Shown here piece by piece: positions 19,772 through 30,019 of a stretch of DNA of 64,000 bases. Position numbers and translations under genes: made by a program. How positions within the stretch are numbered: the stretch's first letter is position 1; each line of letters opens with the position of its first letter. Below the pieces are notes generated by a model. The model ran no database searches and had not been told where the DNA came from. It was given only the letters and a program-made list of their open reading frames with translations. Origin of the DNA: Piezodorus guildinii (Eukaryota; Arthropoda; Insecta; Hemiptera; Pentatomidae); the NCBI GenBank assembly GCA_023052935.1, contig CM041297.1, forward strand, positions 6,128,280-6,192,279, given 5' to 3'.

Positions 19772-20053
19772 ATTATAGGTGGAATAGTCAGGAATCAGTC
19801 ATTTTTTTGAAAAGTTTTTAATTTTGCCAACGTTTCGGCCCAAGCTTGTGAGCCATCATCAGGGCATTACTGAGCCATGTCCAAGCATAAACTGTTTATG
19901 CTTTATGCAGTTTATGCTTGGACATGTCTCAGTAATGCCCTGATGATGGCTCACAAGCTTGGGCCGAAACGTTGGCAAAATTTCAAAAAATGACTGATTC
20001 CTGACTATTCCACCTATAATAGTTTCTACAGTCGACAATACATCCTCAATATA
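19772..20053. repeat. Palindromic Penelope-type insertion C2 with two opposed hammerhead cores
   Basis: Arms 19772-19894 and 19908-20021 are near-perfect reverse complements with a 13-nt loop. The left arm has an extra 11 nt. The insertion is flanked by a 14-bp direct repeat GTTGCCATTTAATT (19758-19771 and 20054-20067). Each arm carries CTGATGA, GGCTC, GGGCC, GAAAC in order. Confidence 0.85.
19934..19980 (+). ncRNA. Hammerhead-ribozyme-like core (right arm of C2)
   Basis: ATGCC-CTGATGA (19940-19946), stem II GGCTC/GGGCC around ACAAGCTT, then GAAAC (19966-19970), GTT and GGC. The CUGAUGA and GAAA boxes are the invariant hammerhead core. Stem I would pair GCC with GGC. Stem III is only ACGU, self-complementary, so activity would need a dimer. 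Predicted only; the mirror copy lies at about 19820-19866 on the minus strand. Confidence 0.55.
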
Positions 20054-20460
20054 GTTGCCATTTAATTCTATTAAATATACAATAGCGATCCAATAGAAGT
20101 AGGCACCCTGTATATCCAAAATTACTCGATATATTTTAGCTGTAACGTAATCGTGGTATATAGTCACGTTTGCAACATAAATGTGATTGATATACATTGA
20201 TCCAAGGAGTGGGAATATTTTTACTTGAAAACAACTTTGATAAATATAATTGTTAATAATATAATATTTATATTTCTTGAAAATGTATACGTCTTATAAA
20301 GATGGAGTAGTTGTTGACCATTTTGACTATATGGTAAAGAAGTTGGTGTATTTTGTGTCTGAAGAAAATACAGAAAATACCAGTAAGAAAAACATAAAAT
20401 AAGTGTGTTTTATTGGTAGTTCCGTTGTTACCACATCCCCAAACAATTGCTCCATCATAT
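20054..20460. other. No feature recognised
   Basis: AT-rich single-copy-looking DNA. No open frame with a motif. Confidence 0.4.
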
Positions 20461-20560
20461 GCGTTTTATAATCACTACTCATAAACGCATTCATTCAAAT
20501 TTAAATAAAGACAAATTAAAATATTCGCGAGCAAAGCCACGGGTTACAGCTAGTAGTTTA
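20461..20560 (-). repeat. Dispersed repeat R fragment (CTAGCTGT...CGCG motif)
   Basis: Minus strand reads ACTAGCTGTAACCCGTGGC and TTTGCTCGCGAATAT. This motif is common at one end of an arthropod dispersed repeat; the fuller copy is at 28.77-29.55 kb. Confidence 0.5.
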
Positions 20561-20624
20561 TATATGGATCAAATAAAAAGCTAGTTTTCGAAGGTACCGC
20601 TGCCTTAGAAAAGCAGCCGGTCGA

Positions 20625-20703
20625 AAACATAGATTATTTAATCGAAACACGTGTTTCTATATTTCTAAAATGCAATGTAAATAATTTTTAAAAGCGCACC
20701 GGA
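20625..20703 (-). mobile_element. Family E fragment (TCTGG end, diverged)
   Basis: AAACACGTGTTTCTAT, then AAAGCGCACCGGATTTTTTT, a diverged E terminus. Confidence 0.45.
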
Positions 20704-21193
20704 TTTTTTTTTCCATTCTGATCAGATGAAATATATTGACACCTGAACCAACTTGCAAGTTCGCCAAGTTGTATAATATACAAGATACATATGCCAACTT
20801 TAGCATTATTTGAAGAATGATTCCTGCAAATCGATTAAATTAGGAGACGAGGTCCTTTCGATTTAATTAATCGATACTGAAGGAGAGTCGATTATTATTA
20901 TCGATTATTACTACATCTGCCGGGGTCTTTGAGAGCACGTGGTCTGTACTCTTCTCTGTTATCCTTTCCAACAGCCACCGCAACTCCGAAAGTATTGCAC
21001 AATATCGAGAAATCTATGACCTCTGGGTCACTTATCGATTATATTCCAAAGATATCCTTCTGCATCAGCGATTTCGACATTAAATTAAGAGCAAGATATG
21101 AGCAGGCGCGATTCCAAGAGAATTTCAACTTAACAAGCAAATTTACCACAGTATCTTATCTTTATCGCTTAATAAAAACTAAAATATTATTTT
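20704..21193. other. Unassigned target DNA with a short open frame
   Basis: An open frame of about 91 codons (20929-21204, TTG start) has no recognisable motif. Probably chance. Confidence 0.3.
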
Positions 21194-21205
21194 GTGTTAA
21201 TTGAT

Positions 21206-21752
21206 CCAGGAAGAAATAAAGTCCCGGTTAAAAGTAGGAAATGCGTGTTATTATTCAGTTGCTAAATTACTTAGCTCGCGGCTTCTGTCTAAAAACTTAA
21301 AGGTTAGAATTTATAAAACTATTATTCTTCCAACGGTTCTTTACGGATGCGAAACTTGGCCGCTTTCTTCGAAGGATGAACAACGGCTTAAGGTTTTCGA
21401 GAATGAGGTACTGCGTAAAATATTTGGTCCGAAGAGAGATGAGGCCACTGGGGAGTTTAGAAGGTTGCACAACGCGGAATCGCGGAGTTTGTACCCTGTG
21501 AATATAATTAAGTTGATAGCATCGCGGAGACTTAAATGGGTGCGTAAAGTTGTTGGGCTTAGTGAGGAACGGATTCCGAGAAAGTTGGTATTCACTGAAC
21601 CGACTGGTAAGCGTCCGAAAGGTAGGCCAAAGCGTAGATGGGAGGATTGCATTAAGGCTGATCTCGGGGGCTTGGGCTTGACCGGTGAACATTGGACGAG
21701 TCTGTGCAGGCGAAGTTTGGTGGTATCGGCATCGAACCTTCGGGTTCGGTAA
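21206..21752 (+). pseudogene. LINE ORF2 C-terminal fragment, uninterrupted
   Basis: About 180 codons open to the natural stop: KVRIYKTIILPTVLYGCETW, DEQRLKVFENEVLRKIFGPK, RRLKWVRKVVGLSEERIPRK, GRPKRRWEDCIKADLGG, SASNLRVR. This is the post-RT region; no catalytic residues are present. RTE-like or related clade; not resolved. Intact frame and perfect TSD imply a recent insertion. Confidence 0.85.
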
Positions 21753-21773
21753 GCCTATTATTATTATTATCAA
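21206..21773 (+). mobile_element. LINE (YGCET family) copy Y2, 5'-truncated, with TSD
   Basis: Perfect 12-bp TSD GTGTTAATTGAT at 21194-21205 and 21774-21785. The insert starts at CCAGGAAGAAAT and ends AAGCCTATTATTATTATTAT, proving the true 3' terminus is a (TTA)n tail. Confidence 0.93.
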
Positions 21774-21789
21774 GTGTTAATTGATAGAA

Positions 21790-22046
21790 CGGTACATCTA
21801 TTACAATATGAGATCGAAGAATAGATTTCACAAAAATTATTTAATCATTTTTACCTTCATTTATTTACAGTCGTGGTTACATAAATGCTATAAATTTTTG
21901 TTGTAACGAATTTGATCCAATCCAATATTATTGTTGTTTTTTTTCAATTTATTTATATCATACACTTAATGAAATAAAGAAATTTTAAAAAATAACGTTT
22001 TTTATTTCTTGGTTAGCATGTTTTAACTACTACCACAATCATTTTT
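21790..22046. other. AT-rich spacer
   Basis: Nothing recognised. Confidence 0.4.
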
Positions 22047-22945
22047 ACTTTCACTTACTATATATAGTAAGGGGAAGTATTGCGATCGTGAAAATTTTCG
22101 AATTCCAGTTTTCAACGGAAATACACGTTTTAGGGTCCCCTGAGTCCAAATAACCGAGTCCCGCAAAAAGGTCTGTGTGTGTGTGTGTGTGTGTGGTAGC
22201 TCCCGGGCGGAAACGGTAAGTCCTATGAAACTGAAATTTCATATTTAAGACAACTATACGCCCGAGACGTGACAAAACTTTTTTCATCAAAATGAGCCTA
22301 CCAGAAGAGTCACTTTATACCATGCATTTTGCACATTTTTTCGATTTTCTCAAAAACGGTTCCGACGATTTTGATTAAACTCGCTATATCGATGTAAAAT
22401 TTAATGGGCTTTAATATCATGTAGGTTTTATTTAGATAAAAATGGTCTGACAGGGCTTAAATGCCGATATTTTAAATTTTCTTCCCCTAAAGTACCTTTA
22501 ATTTTGTAGATCCAATAATAATAACTAAATTATCTTGTTAACGCTGATGAAAAACAGGTAAATATATAAATTGAATAAACTCGATAGCCAACTAAAGGAG
22601 AAAACAGAAAAAATATTTTTTTAATGCAATTTTTCGTTTTTGAACATAAGAGCAGTAATATACATGTATGATATACCGTTGGAAAGCTAAAGATTTTAGA
22701 AAAAATATCATCTCATACACAAGCTTTTAAAAGTTAATAGAGAGTGATGAAAAGAAGATAAAACTAACTGATTATTTTAGATAATAATGCAATAGATTTT
22801 TTAATAAAACACATGTTTCTATATAAATTCAATTTAATTAATTCTTTAATAGTTTCACGTATTTTTATCTTTAAGTGTATTTGAAAATTCTTTCATTGAT
22901 TTTAAAAATCGAGGTAAGTGAAAGTCGTGTGTTGCCCGCACCAGA
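22047..22945 (-). mobile_element. Family E copy 6, full length (899 bp)
   Basis: The best intact copy with E19: hairpin end ACTTTCACTTACTATATATA, (TG)n at about 22171-22195, and end GTGTTGCCCGCACCAGA. Head to head with copy 7 across about 105 bp. Confidence 0.92.
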
Positions 22946-23050
22946 TTTTTTTAATTATGCCGAATTTTAACTTTTGCTATCAGTGAAGTGAAACAATGTC
23001 AATGGAAAACAGCTGGAACACAAATCAATAGTGGCCATAGTTTTAAAAAA

Positions 23051-23916
23051 TCTGGTGCGGGCAACACACGGCTTTCACTTACCTCCGTCTTTAGAATTAA
23101 TAAAAAAAATTTTAAATACAGTTAGAGATAAAAATGAGTGAAACCATTAAATAATTAATTAAATGGAATTTCTATAAAAACATGTGTTTTATTAAAAAAT
23201 CTACTGTATTATTATCTAAAATAATCACTTAGTTTTATCGGCTTTTCATCAATCTCTACTAACTTTTAAAAGCTTGTGTATGAGATAATATTTTTTTCTA
23301 AAATCTCAAGCTTTCTAATGGTATATCATACATGTATATTACTGTCCTTAAGTTCAAAAACAAAAAATTACATTAAAAATATGTTTTTTTCAGTTTTCTT
23401 CTTTAGTTGTTTTTTAAATTCGCTCCAGATGCATATTTAGCTCTTATTTATCAATACTAACAAGATAATATGGTTATTTTTATAGAATCTACAAAATTAA
23501 AGGTACTATAGGGGAAGAAAATTTAAAATATCTGCATTTAAGCCCTGTCAGACGATTTTTATCCGAATGAAACCTAAATGATATAAAACCCATTAAATTT
23601 TACATCCATATAGCGAGTTTAATCAAAATCGTCGGAACCGTTATCGAGAAAATCGAAAAAAGGTGCAAAATGCGTAGTATAAAGTGGCTCTTCTGGTAAG
23701 CTCATTTTGATGAAAAAGATTTTGTAACGTCTCGGGCGTATATTTGTCTTAAATATGAAGTTTCAGTTTCATAGGACTTTTCGTTTCCGCCCGGGAGTTA
23801 CCACACATACACAGACCTTTTTGCAGAACTTGGTTATTTGGACTCAGGGGACTCTAAAACGTGTATTTCCGTTGAAAACTGGAATTCGAAAATTTTCACG
23901 ATCGCAATACTTTCCC
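23051..23916 (+). mobile_element. Family E copy 7, hairpin lost
   Basis: Starts TCTGGTGCGGGCAACACACG. The 3' end stops in CAATACTTTCCC and continues as a T-rich tract, so the terminal hairpin is missing. Confidence 0.88.
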
Positions 23917-23990
23917 TTTTTTTTTTATTATTATTTTTTTTTTTTTTGGAAACATTTCCACTTTTAGTTACTTATAAATCACTTTCCATT

Positions 23991-24620
23991 ACTTATATAG
24001 TAAGCGAAAGTGTTGCCAACTGGAAGAGTCACTTTATATCATGCGTTTTGCAATTTTTTGCGAATTACTCAATAACAGATCTAACGATTTTGATCAATCT
24101 TACATATCGATGTAAAATTTAATGGGCTTTAATATCATTTAGGTTTCATTCTTATTGAAATAGTCTGACAGAGCTTAAATGACGTATTTTCTTCCTTTAA
24201 AGTACCTCTAATTTTGTAGGTACTAAAAAAACACTATATTATCTAGTTATAAACAATAAAAAACAAGTAAAAATATAAGTTGGACGAATTTGATCTCTGA
24301 CTAAAGAAGAAAACTGCAAAAATATTTTTTTAATGCAATTCTTTGTTTTTAATATAAGAACAGTGTGTAATATAGCGTTGGAAAGCTAAAGATTTTAGAT
24401 AAAATATTATCTTATACACAAAATTATAAAAGTTAATAGAGAGTGATCAAAAGCCGATAAAACTAGGTGATTGTTTTAGGTAATGATATAATCGATTTTT
24501 TGATATACACATGTTTTTTAATACACATGTTTCAACAGAAATTCCATTTAAGTGATTCTTTATTGGTTAATGGTTTAATCAAAAGGAGGTAAGTGAAAGT
24601 CGTGTGTTGCACGCACCAGA
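23991..24620 (-). mobile_element. Family E copy 8, with internal deletion
   Basis: Hairpin end ACTTTCCATTACTTATATAG. The element then jumps to AGAGTCACTTTATATC, skipping the GAATTCCAG/(TG)n block, and ends TTGCACGCACCAGA. Confidence 0.8.
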
Positions 24621-24634
24621 TTTTTTTCTTCAAT

Positions 24635-24722
24635 TATTGAAACTGCAATTTCGTCGACTAAAAATAATTAACCATTTCGGATTTTCATCATTGATAAAAA
24701 GCAACAGTAGGCTGTAAAGACT
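24635..24722 (-). repeat. Dispersed sequence G, unoccupied copy of a SINE target
   Basis: Inverted relative of 33.30-33.50 kb. Here AAAAAGCAACAGTAGG is continuous, whereas at 33.3 kb a SINE-1 tail interrupts the same site. Confidence 0.6.
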
Positions 24723-24723
24723 A

Positions 24724-24931
24724 GTGAGTGATGAAGAGTGATAAAAAAGCTAATAAAAATAACTGATTATTATTTCATATAATAATATAATAATTTTTTT
24801 AATAAACACTGTATGTTTCTATAAAAATTCAATTCAATTAATTCTTTATTAGCTCACTTATTTTTATCTCCAACTGTATTTGAAAATTCTTTAATCGATT
24901 TTAAGTGAATGTCGTGTGTTGCCCCACCAGA
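24724..24931 (-). mobile_element. Family E copy 9 (TCTGG-end fragment)
   Basis: Matches the last 200 bp of E, with GTGAATGTCGTGTGTTGCCC, CACCAGA. GGTAAG is eroded. Confidence 0.7.
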
Positions 24932-25072
24932 TTTTTTTATTATAATTTCATCAACCATAATAGCTTTTAGGGGATTTCTTTTCTTACTTTTATTTTTTTT
25001 GTTTATTATCCAGATTTTTTGTACATAAATGTATATATGTATTATTTGTGTTTAATTATTATTTTTTTTTTC

Positions 25073-26130
25073 CGGTTTAAATGTCTCTTCTAAGTGGCTA
25101 GCAAACAATTCAGCCTTTTGAGCATCAGATTTCGCCCAAGAACCATCAGGCTGTCGACGATCAACATTATGATGGTCCAGTATGCGTTTTGTCGCTTTCC
25201 AAAGTGTGTTGTCGGAAGTAGTCAAACTGTTTAAAAATGTATCAAATCTTTCAGTCTTTGCCTGTCTAATTTCGTTGTGAAGTTCTCTTGTTAGTCGATT
25301 AAATTTACGTTTGTCAGTGGGATAACGAGTCTTTTGCCAAGTTTTTCGCGCTTTTCGTTTCAGTTCAATACGTGTCGAATGTGTGGTGGAAGAAATTCCT
25401 TATTTTGATGGAGCTCTGTTTCCTTATAGGGAATTTTGAACAGTTTGTGTCAGGAGCTGCCCTGCATCATCCAAGTCTTCCGGTGTACGTATCTTTGTGT
25501 TGAGGGATAACGAGTTTTCGATTAATGCCCTAAACCTGCACCAGTCCGTTTTTCCAGTTGTCAACGTCGGGCCTGGAATCCTAGCAACTGGTTTTAAGTT
25601 CATCGTCATCAAAAGAGGTGAATGATCAGATGATAGGTCAGTGAGGTTTGTGATATCACAATGCTGTAAGTTCCTTAGTAATAAAGAAGTCCAGTACGTC
25701 TGGAATCCTGTTCGTATCTGTGGGCCAATAAGTTGGTGAATACAAATTTACAGTTTCGACCCATAACTGCATTCTGAAGAGCTCTACCCCTAGAGTTTGT
25801 TGTTCGGCTGCCCCATACTTGATTTTTGGCGTTGAAATCCCCGCCACATATAAATGTTTGGCCAAATGAATTTAGCAGATTGTCCAATATTTTAAACGAT
25901 AATGTTTTACCTGGAGGGCAATAAAGAGCTGCAATAGTAATTTTAAAATGCTGCATATCCAACACAATTGAAGTACATTGGATACTCCCTTGCCTTCTGA
26001 GGTACTAAAGTAGTGGCTGATAGAGCACTTTATCAGAATGAGAGTACCCTCTTTAGCTTTGTTTGAAGGATGGTCAGTCCTGTAGGTTTTGGCCAGGCAT
26101 AAATATTAATATCTACTGTATAATATTGTT
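25073..26130 (-). pseudogene. Jockey-type ORF2 endonuclease fragment, degenerate
   Basis: The minus strand shows the APE endonuclease in several frames: AALYCPPGKTLS, FICGGDFNAKNQVWGSRTTN, SPTYWPTDTNRIPDVLDFFI, then LTDLSSDHSPLLMTMNL. A linker toward the RT domain follows, down to about 25073. The RT itself is absent. Frameshifts and stops are frequent, so this is an old copy. Colinear with residues 80-400 of the full-length ORF2 at 10.2 kb, but clearly diverged. Confidence 0.8.
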
Positions 26131-27141
26131 ATTCTTAAGGGACATAGTCACAGAATAAAGTTTTTATTATTATTATTATTTATTAAACCTTTACAAGAAG
26201 AGGATCCTTAATCTGACCAACCGATGTTGATGAACATTTTTTTAGGTGAAACAAGATATTAAACCATTATTATCTGCAAAATATTAAGGGTCCCTAGGAG
26301 TCGCGTGAAAAATCAAAAAGTTTGTGCGCCAAAAAAACATATTTTATTTAATATCTCTGGTTCTAGTGAAAGTAAAAAAATAATTTTGGTGGCAAAATTT
26401 CCGACTTCAAAGCGAAATAGTGAAAAAAAAAGTTATTTTAATGCTTGGTTGTAAAATCATATAAATTAAAAAAAAATAAAATTTTAATAAACTTTTTTTA
26501 GTAGTACTTTTCTTGAAGAGATTATTTACTATGTTTAGGGTTATAACCAAGTACAACACTTTTTTTTTTTTTTACTATCACGCGTTGAAATAGAGTTGTT
26601 TTGAAAATTATTTCTCTACCTTTACTCGGACCAGCGATATTAAATTAAATCTGTTTTTTCGCTTTACAAACTTTTCTTTACGCGACAACTACAGAGCATT
26701 GGCCCCTGGTATTTTACAGAGTTTAATACGTTTTATGCCTAGTTTTACCTAAAATAAAAAAAAAATCGTTGAGACAAATTTATGATCCCCGGCTTGTAAG
26801 TATTATACAATGGAGAGACTGGTCTTTTAGAACTAGATAAATTAAAATGCAGGTTCTGTGGTTGCCAGGTGAGACTGCATGTGCAGGTGAGATAGTCACC
26901 TGTCTGTCTAGCCCATAGTCTAGCCATCTATCTTAATAGTATTTATTTATTATATTATCTACTTCATTTTGTTATATATAAAATAAATATTACAGAAATA
27001 AACTAATAAATTTCACAATAAATAAAACAATTACCAAAAATTAAAGTAGCCATCATGATTTGATACAAGTACATTGGTTCCATAAAATACTATGATGAAC
27101 TTTGGTTAACTAAACTCTTTTACAACCCAATAATCTTGACC
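26131..27141. other. AT-rich, no gene recognised
   Basis: A short (ATT)n tract lies near 26165-26181. Nothing else is identifiable. Confidence 0.4.
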
Positions 27142-27154
27142 AGAAATTTATAAA

Positions 27155-27403
27155 GTTGTGGCTATTGTGCCCCAAATCAGCCTCTACTGGCTAAGACCAG
27201 TGATGCTGCTGAGAGAGAGGCGTTGGGATCTCTTGGATTCCGCTTTTTTCCTCACATGTGGAGGGAAAAGCCCAGTCTGGGACCCCTTAGCAGTTGTATA
27301 TATTTTATATAGTTACCTTTGTTTGTATGATGTTTATTTATTTGCCAACTTTGTATTTATCTCAATTATATTATTATTTTCTTTTTATATATTATTTATT
27401 GTA

Positions 27404-27434
<31 letters not shown>

Positions 27435-27570
27435 TTTTTTTCTTTTTATGTAATTTGACTTTATTATTATTTTCTGTATATATTGTATGAATGTGGTCTC
27501 ATATCACTATTACTATTGTTCATTCTGAATCAGATTGTAATATTTCTCAATAAATAAATATTAAAAAAAA
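27155..27570 (+). mobile_element. 5'-truncated Jockey-lineage LINE with TSD
   Basis: Perfect 13-bp TSD AGAAATTTATAAA (27142-27154, 27571-27583). The 416-bp insert holds the very end of an ORF, then a 3' UTR with a (TA)n tract (27405-27431) and GATTGTAATATTTCTCAATA plus an A-rich tail, similar to 13.1 kb. Confidence 0.9.
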
Positions 27571-27583
27571 AGAAATTTATAAA

Positions 27584-27961
27584 AATATTCAGACATTAAA
27601 CTTATCAACGAAAGGGACAGAAATCATGGGTCCATTTAAGCTTGAATTTGAGGGAGAAGTTATTTCAGGTGCAGTCAAAGAAATACACAATTAAATATAA
27701 ACTTAATTTACTGGTGATGACGTTTCGGCCTAAATTATAGACTACCTCGCCAACCAACTTTTCAATAATTATGGTAAATATATTAAGGCAGTAGACATAA
27801 CAAGGTGAAAATGTTATGAAAAAAAAGAATTAAAAAATATCTACCTACTAGATTCCATACTAAATTGTACCTAGTTCCTATTCGCCACAACTACGGTACG
27901 TATCTTCACTCTACTTCATTTTTAATGTTTCTTATTTCATGTAATTTTTTATATCTTTGTT
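27584..27961. other. No feature recognised
   Basis: Unassigned. It contains a CGTTTCGGCCTAAA-like stretch near 27720 that may be a decayed repeat-C relic. Confidence 0.3.
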
Positions 27962-28192
27962 TGTTTATTTATTTAACGTCACTTTATGCTACTATGGCTA
28001 ATCGGACGATGCTACAGTGGGAGTCCTAAATTTTGCCTAATCCAGGTTTTCATTAGGATAGGAATCTTTAACGAGTACTTGACATCGCACAGGATCGGGA
28101 CCACCTTTTAACGTCTCCTCCGAAGAACGGCATAACTAAGGATTTTTTACTCCCATTAAAAAATCCTAGGACCACCTGCGGATTTGAACCCG
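27962..28192 (-). mobile_element. SINE-1 copy c, nearly full length
   Basis: Minus strand from B-box GGTTCAAATCCGC through GGGAGTAAAAAATCC, GGACGTTAAAAGGTGGTCCC and ACTCGTTAAAGATTCC to the tail TAAATAAATAAACAAACA. The head before the B-box is lost at 28192. Confidence 0.85.
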
Positions 28193-28319
28193 TGTTTATA
28201 TATTTGTACATTAACTTTAGTCATTATCTGCTCCGTATAGTCCTCTCATTATTATACCTTTGTTATTGTGATTTAATTAATCGATTTCTTTACACATCTA
28301 GTTCCTTTTATGTTATAAT

Positions 28320-28500
28320 ATTGACATTCTCTAGCGCAATAGTTTTTAAATTAGTATATTTAATCTTATTTTAACTTCATCTTTTTAGCCCTGATGATGA
28401 CTCACAATGGGGGTCGAAACGTTGGCAGAAAATAAATGATTTAAAATACTCAAATGTTTCATTCACTGTCCGACACCCAAATTCCTTTTAGTAATTCTCA
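28320..28500 (+). repeat. Hammerhead-type repeat C3
   Basis: Begins TTGACATTCTCTAGCGCAAT, as in C4. Core: AGCC-CTGATGA (28391-28397), GACTC/GGGTC stem, GAAAC (28416-28420), GTT-GGC. Tail ends CAACGGTCAACTAATTATA. Confidence 0.7.
28388..28430 (+). ncRNA. Hammerhead-ribozyme-like core in C3
   Basis: Stem II GACUC with GGGUC (one GU pair). Compare C4 and C1 (GACCC/GGGTC) and C2 (GGCTC/GGGCC): both sides change while pairing is kept. Stem I GCC/GGC. Short self-complementary stem III (ACGU). Prediction only. Confidence 0.5.
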
Positions 28501-28764
28501 ACGGTCAACTAATTATATCTACTATCACAAAATTGTTTAACTTTATTTGTTTGTTATTTAAAAAAAATTTAATATTCTCATATAAATAAAATTTGACTGC
28601 TATGTATGTATTGAAAAAATATAGAAATAACAAAGGTTCATATCCTATTAAGTTTATAACTATTTTATTTTACAATGAACTATTTAAATTACATTTTAAA
28701 TGTTGAATTAAGTTTTCGTAGGAAGGCCATTTAGTTTAGAGCGAAACATCTGTTTTATATAATA

Positions 28765-29560
28765 CTAGCTGTTGCTCGCGACTTCGTCTGCGCCAATTTC
28801 CGTTATTATGATCGCTATTAAAAGAATATATTGGGTTGTCCGGGAAGTTGGTAGAGATATTAGGGCAAAATTAAAATTGATAACAGCTTAAAATGTATTC
28901 ATTTAATCTACAAAATAGTTATCACCGTTAGCTATTACCCTTTTCCAATGGCTTGCAAGGTCCATTATCCCTTTTTTTCTAACTATCACTGTCCTTACTC
29001 CTGAACTATAAAACTATAAAAAGACCGTTTTGACCTTCATCTTCTAAAGTTTAGCATTTCACTAGTAGAAAATTTTCGAGGGAACGGAAAATATAAAAAT
29101 CCGAAGGAGCAATGTCAGGAGAGTACGGCGGGTGAGGTAATGACAACCCAGTATTTTAAAGTACTTCTGCGTAAATGATATTTTTGGTTAAATTTTCTTG
29201 TGGCAGAATATGTAAATGATTTTCTCCGCAACCCGATCTTGACGTAAATCGATTCCGACGTGTTTAAATATTTGCCCATGTGATTATTAATTGTTTCGGC
29301 AAAAGGTAACTTAACGGGAAATTGAATTATTTTAAAATTAAAAGGTAAATCATTGGGAGGTTAATTTCTCTCGTTTTTTCCTACATTTTCAACTGATTCT
29401 TCGGTCCTATTGGTTGCAGCGTGATGTTATATAGCCTATAACCTTCCTCGATAAATGGACTATCCAGCACAAAAATAATTTTTCAATTTGAACCAATAGT
29501 TTCTGAGATTAGCGCGTTCAAACAAACAAACTCTCGAGCTTTATAATATTAGTATAGATT
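28765..29560 (+). repeat. Dispersed repeat R, long copy, hosting a mariner relic
   Basis: Starts ACTAGCTGTTGCTCGCGACT. Ends with TTTCTGAGATTAGCGCGTTC, AAACAAACAAACTCTC and TATAATATTAGTATAGAT, a pattern I recognise as widespread in arthropod genomes. Its class is not known to me. The next unit, C4, starts directly after it. Confidence 0.55.
28829..29215 (-). pseudogene. Mariner relic (transposase C-terminal half)
   Basis: TIR-like TTGGGTTGTCCGGGAAGTT begins at 28831 after TA. The minus strand encodes a decayed transposase end with GLSLPHPPYSPDIAPSDFY, the block with the third catalytic Asp. The N-terminal half and the other TIR were not found. Same family as the elements at 43.6 and 48 kb. 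Confidence 0.75.
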
Positions 29561-29561
29561 G

Positions 29562-29752
29562 ACATTCTCTAGCGCAATAGTTTTTAAAATAGTATATTTA
29601 ATCTTATTTTAAATGTATCTCTTTTGTATCTTTTTAGCCCTGATGATGACCCACAATGGGAGTCGAAACGTTGGCAAACAATAAAATAGTTGAAACTACT
29701 CAATTGTTTCATTCACTTACCGCCACCCGGACTAATTCCTTTTAGTAATTAA
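29562..29752 (+). repeat. Hammerhead-type repeat C4
   Basis: Same organisation as C3. Core CTGATGA 29640-29646, GACCC/GGAGTC-like stem, GAAAC 29665-29669. Tail with CATTCACTTACCGCCACC and CGGACTAATTCC. Confidence 0.7.
29638..29676 (+). ncRNA. Hammerhead-ribozyme-like core in C4
   Basis: CTGATGA, GACCC, loop ACAATGG, GAGTC, GAAAC, GTTGGC. One stem-II pair is weakened (C opposite A). Probably a decayed ribozyme. Confidence 0.4.
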
Positions 29753-30019
29753 CCAATTTTGATTTATGTTTTTCATTTCTGCCGATTATTAAATATAATA
29801 ATGAAAGACGCCATAAAATAAACACATTTTCTTGCTAATTGAAGTTTTCCTTACGATGAACTAAAACTCCCAAAGCGACCAACTCTAAATCGGTCAGAAA
29901 GAGTTTTTATTTTCATAAATGACACCTCATTTTAATTTCACCCTTGCGAAGCAGCGTCTGTTCTCTTCACTCATCGGTCCTACCTTTCTTAATGTAGTCT
30001 CATAAGCTCTAATATTTTC
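29753..30019. other. No feature recognised
   Basis: Nothing identifiable. Confidence 0.35.

Noticed and set aside
20929..21204. 91-codon open frame
   Set aside because: Non-ATG start, no recognisable domain, ends at a LINE insertion site.
22051..22290. A recurring about 80-95-codon open frame in E copies (also 47239-47505 and 53849-54121), beginning MMKKV
   Set aside because: It crosses the (CA)n tract and terminal hairpin. Start, length and frame differ between copies and many copies break it, so it is most likely non-coding.
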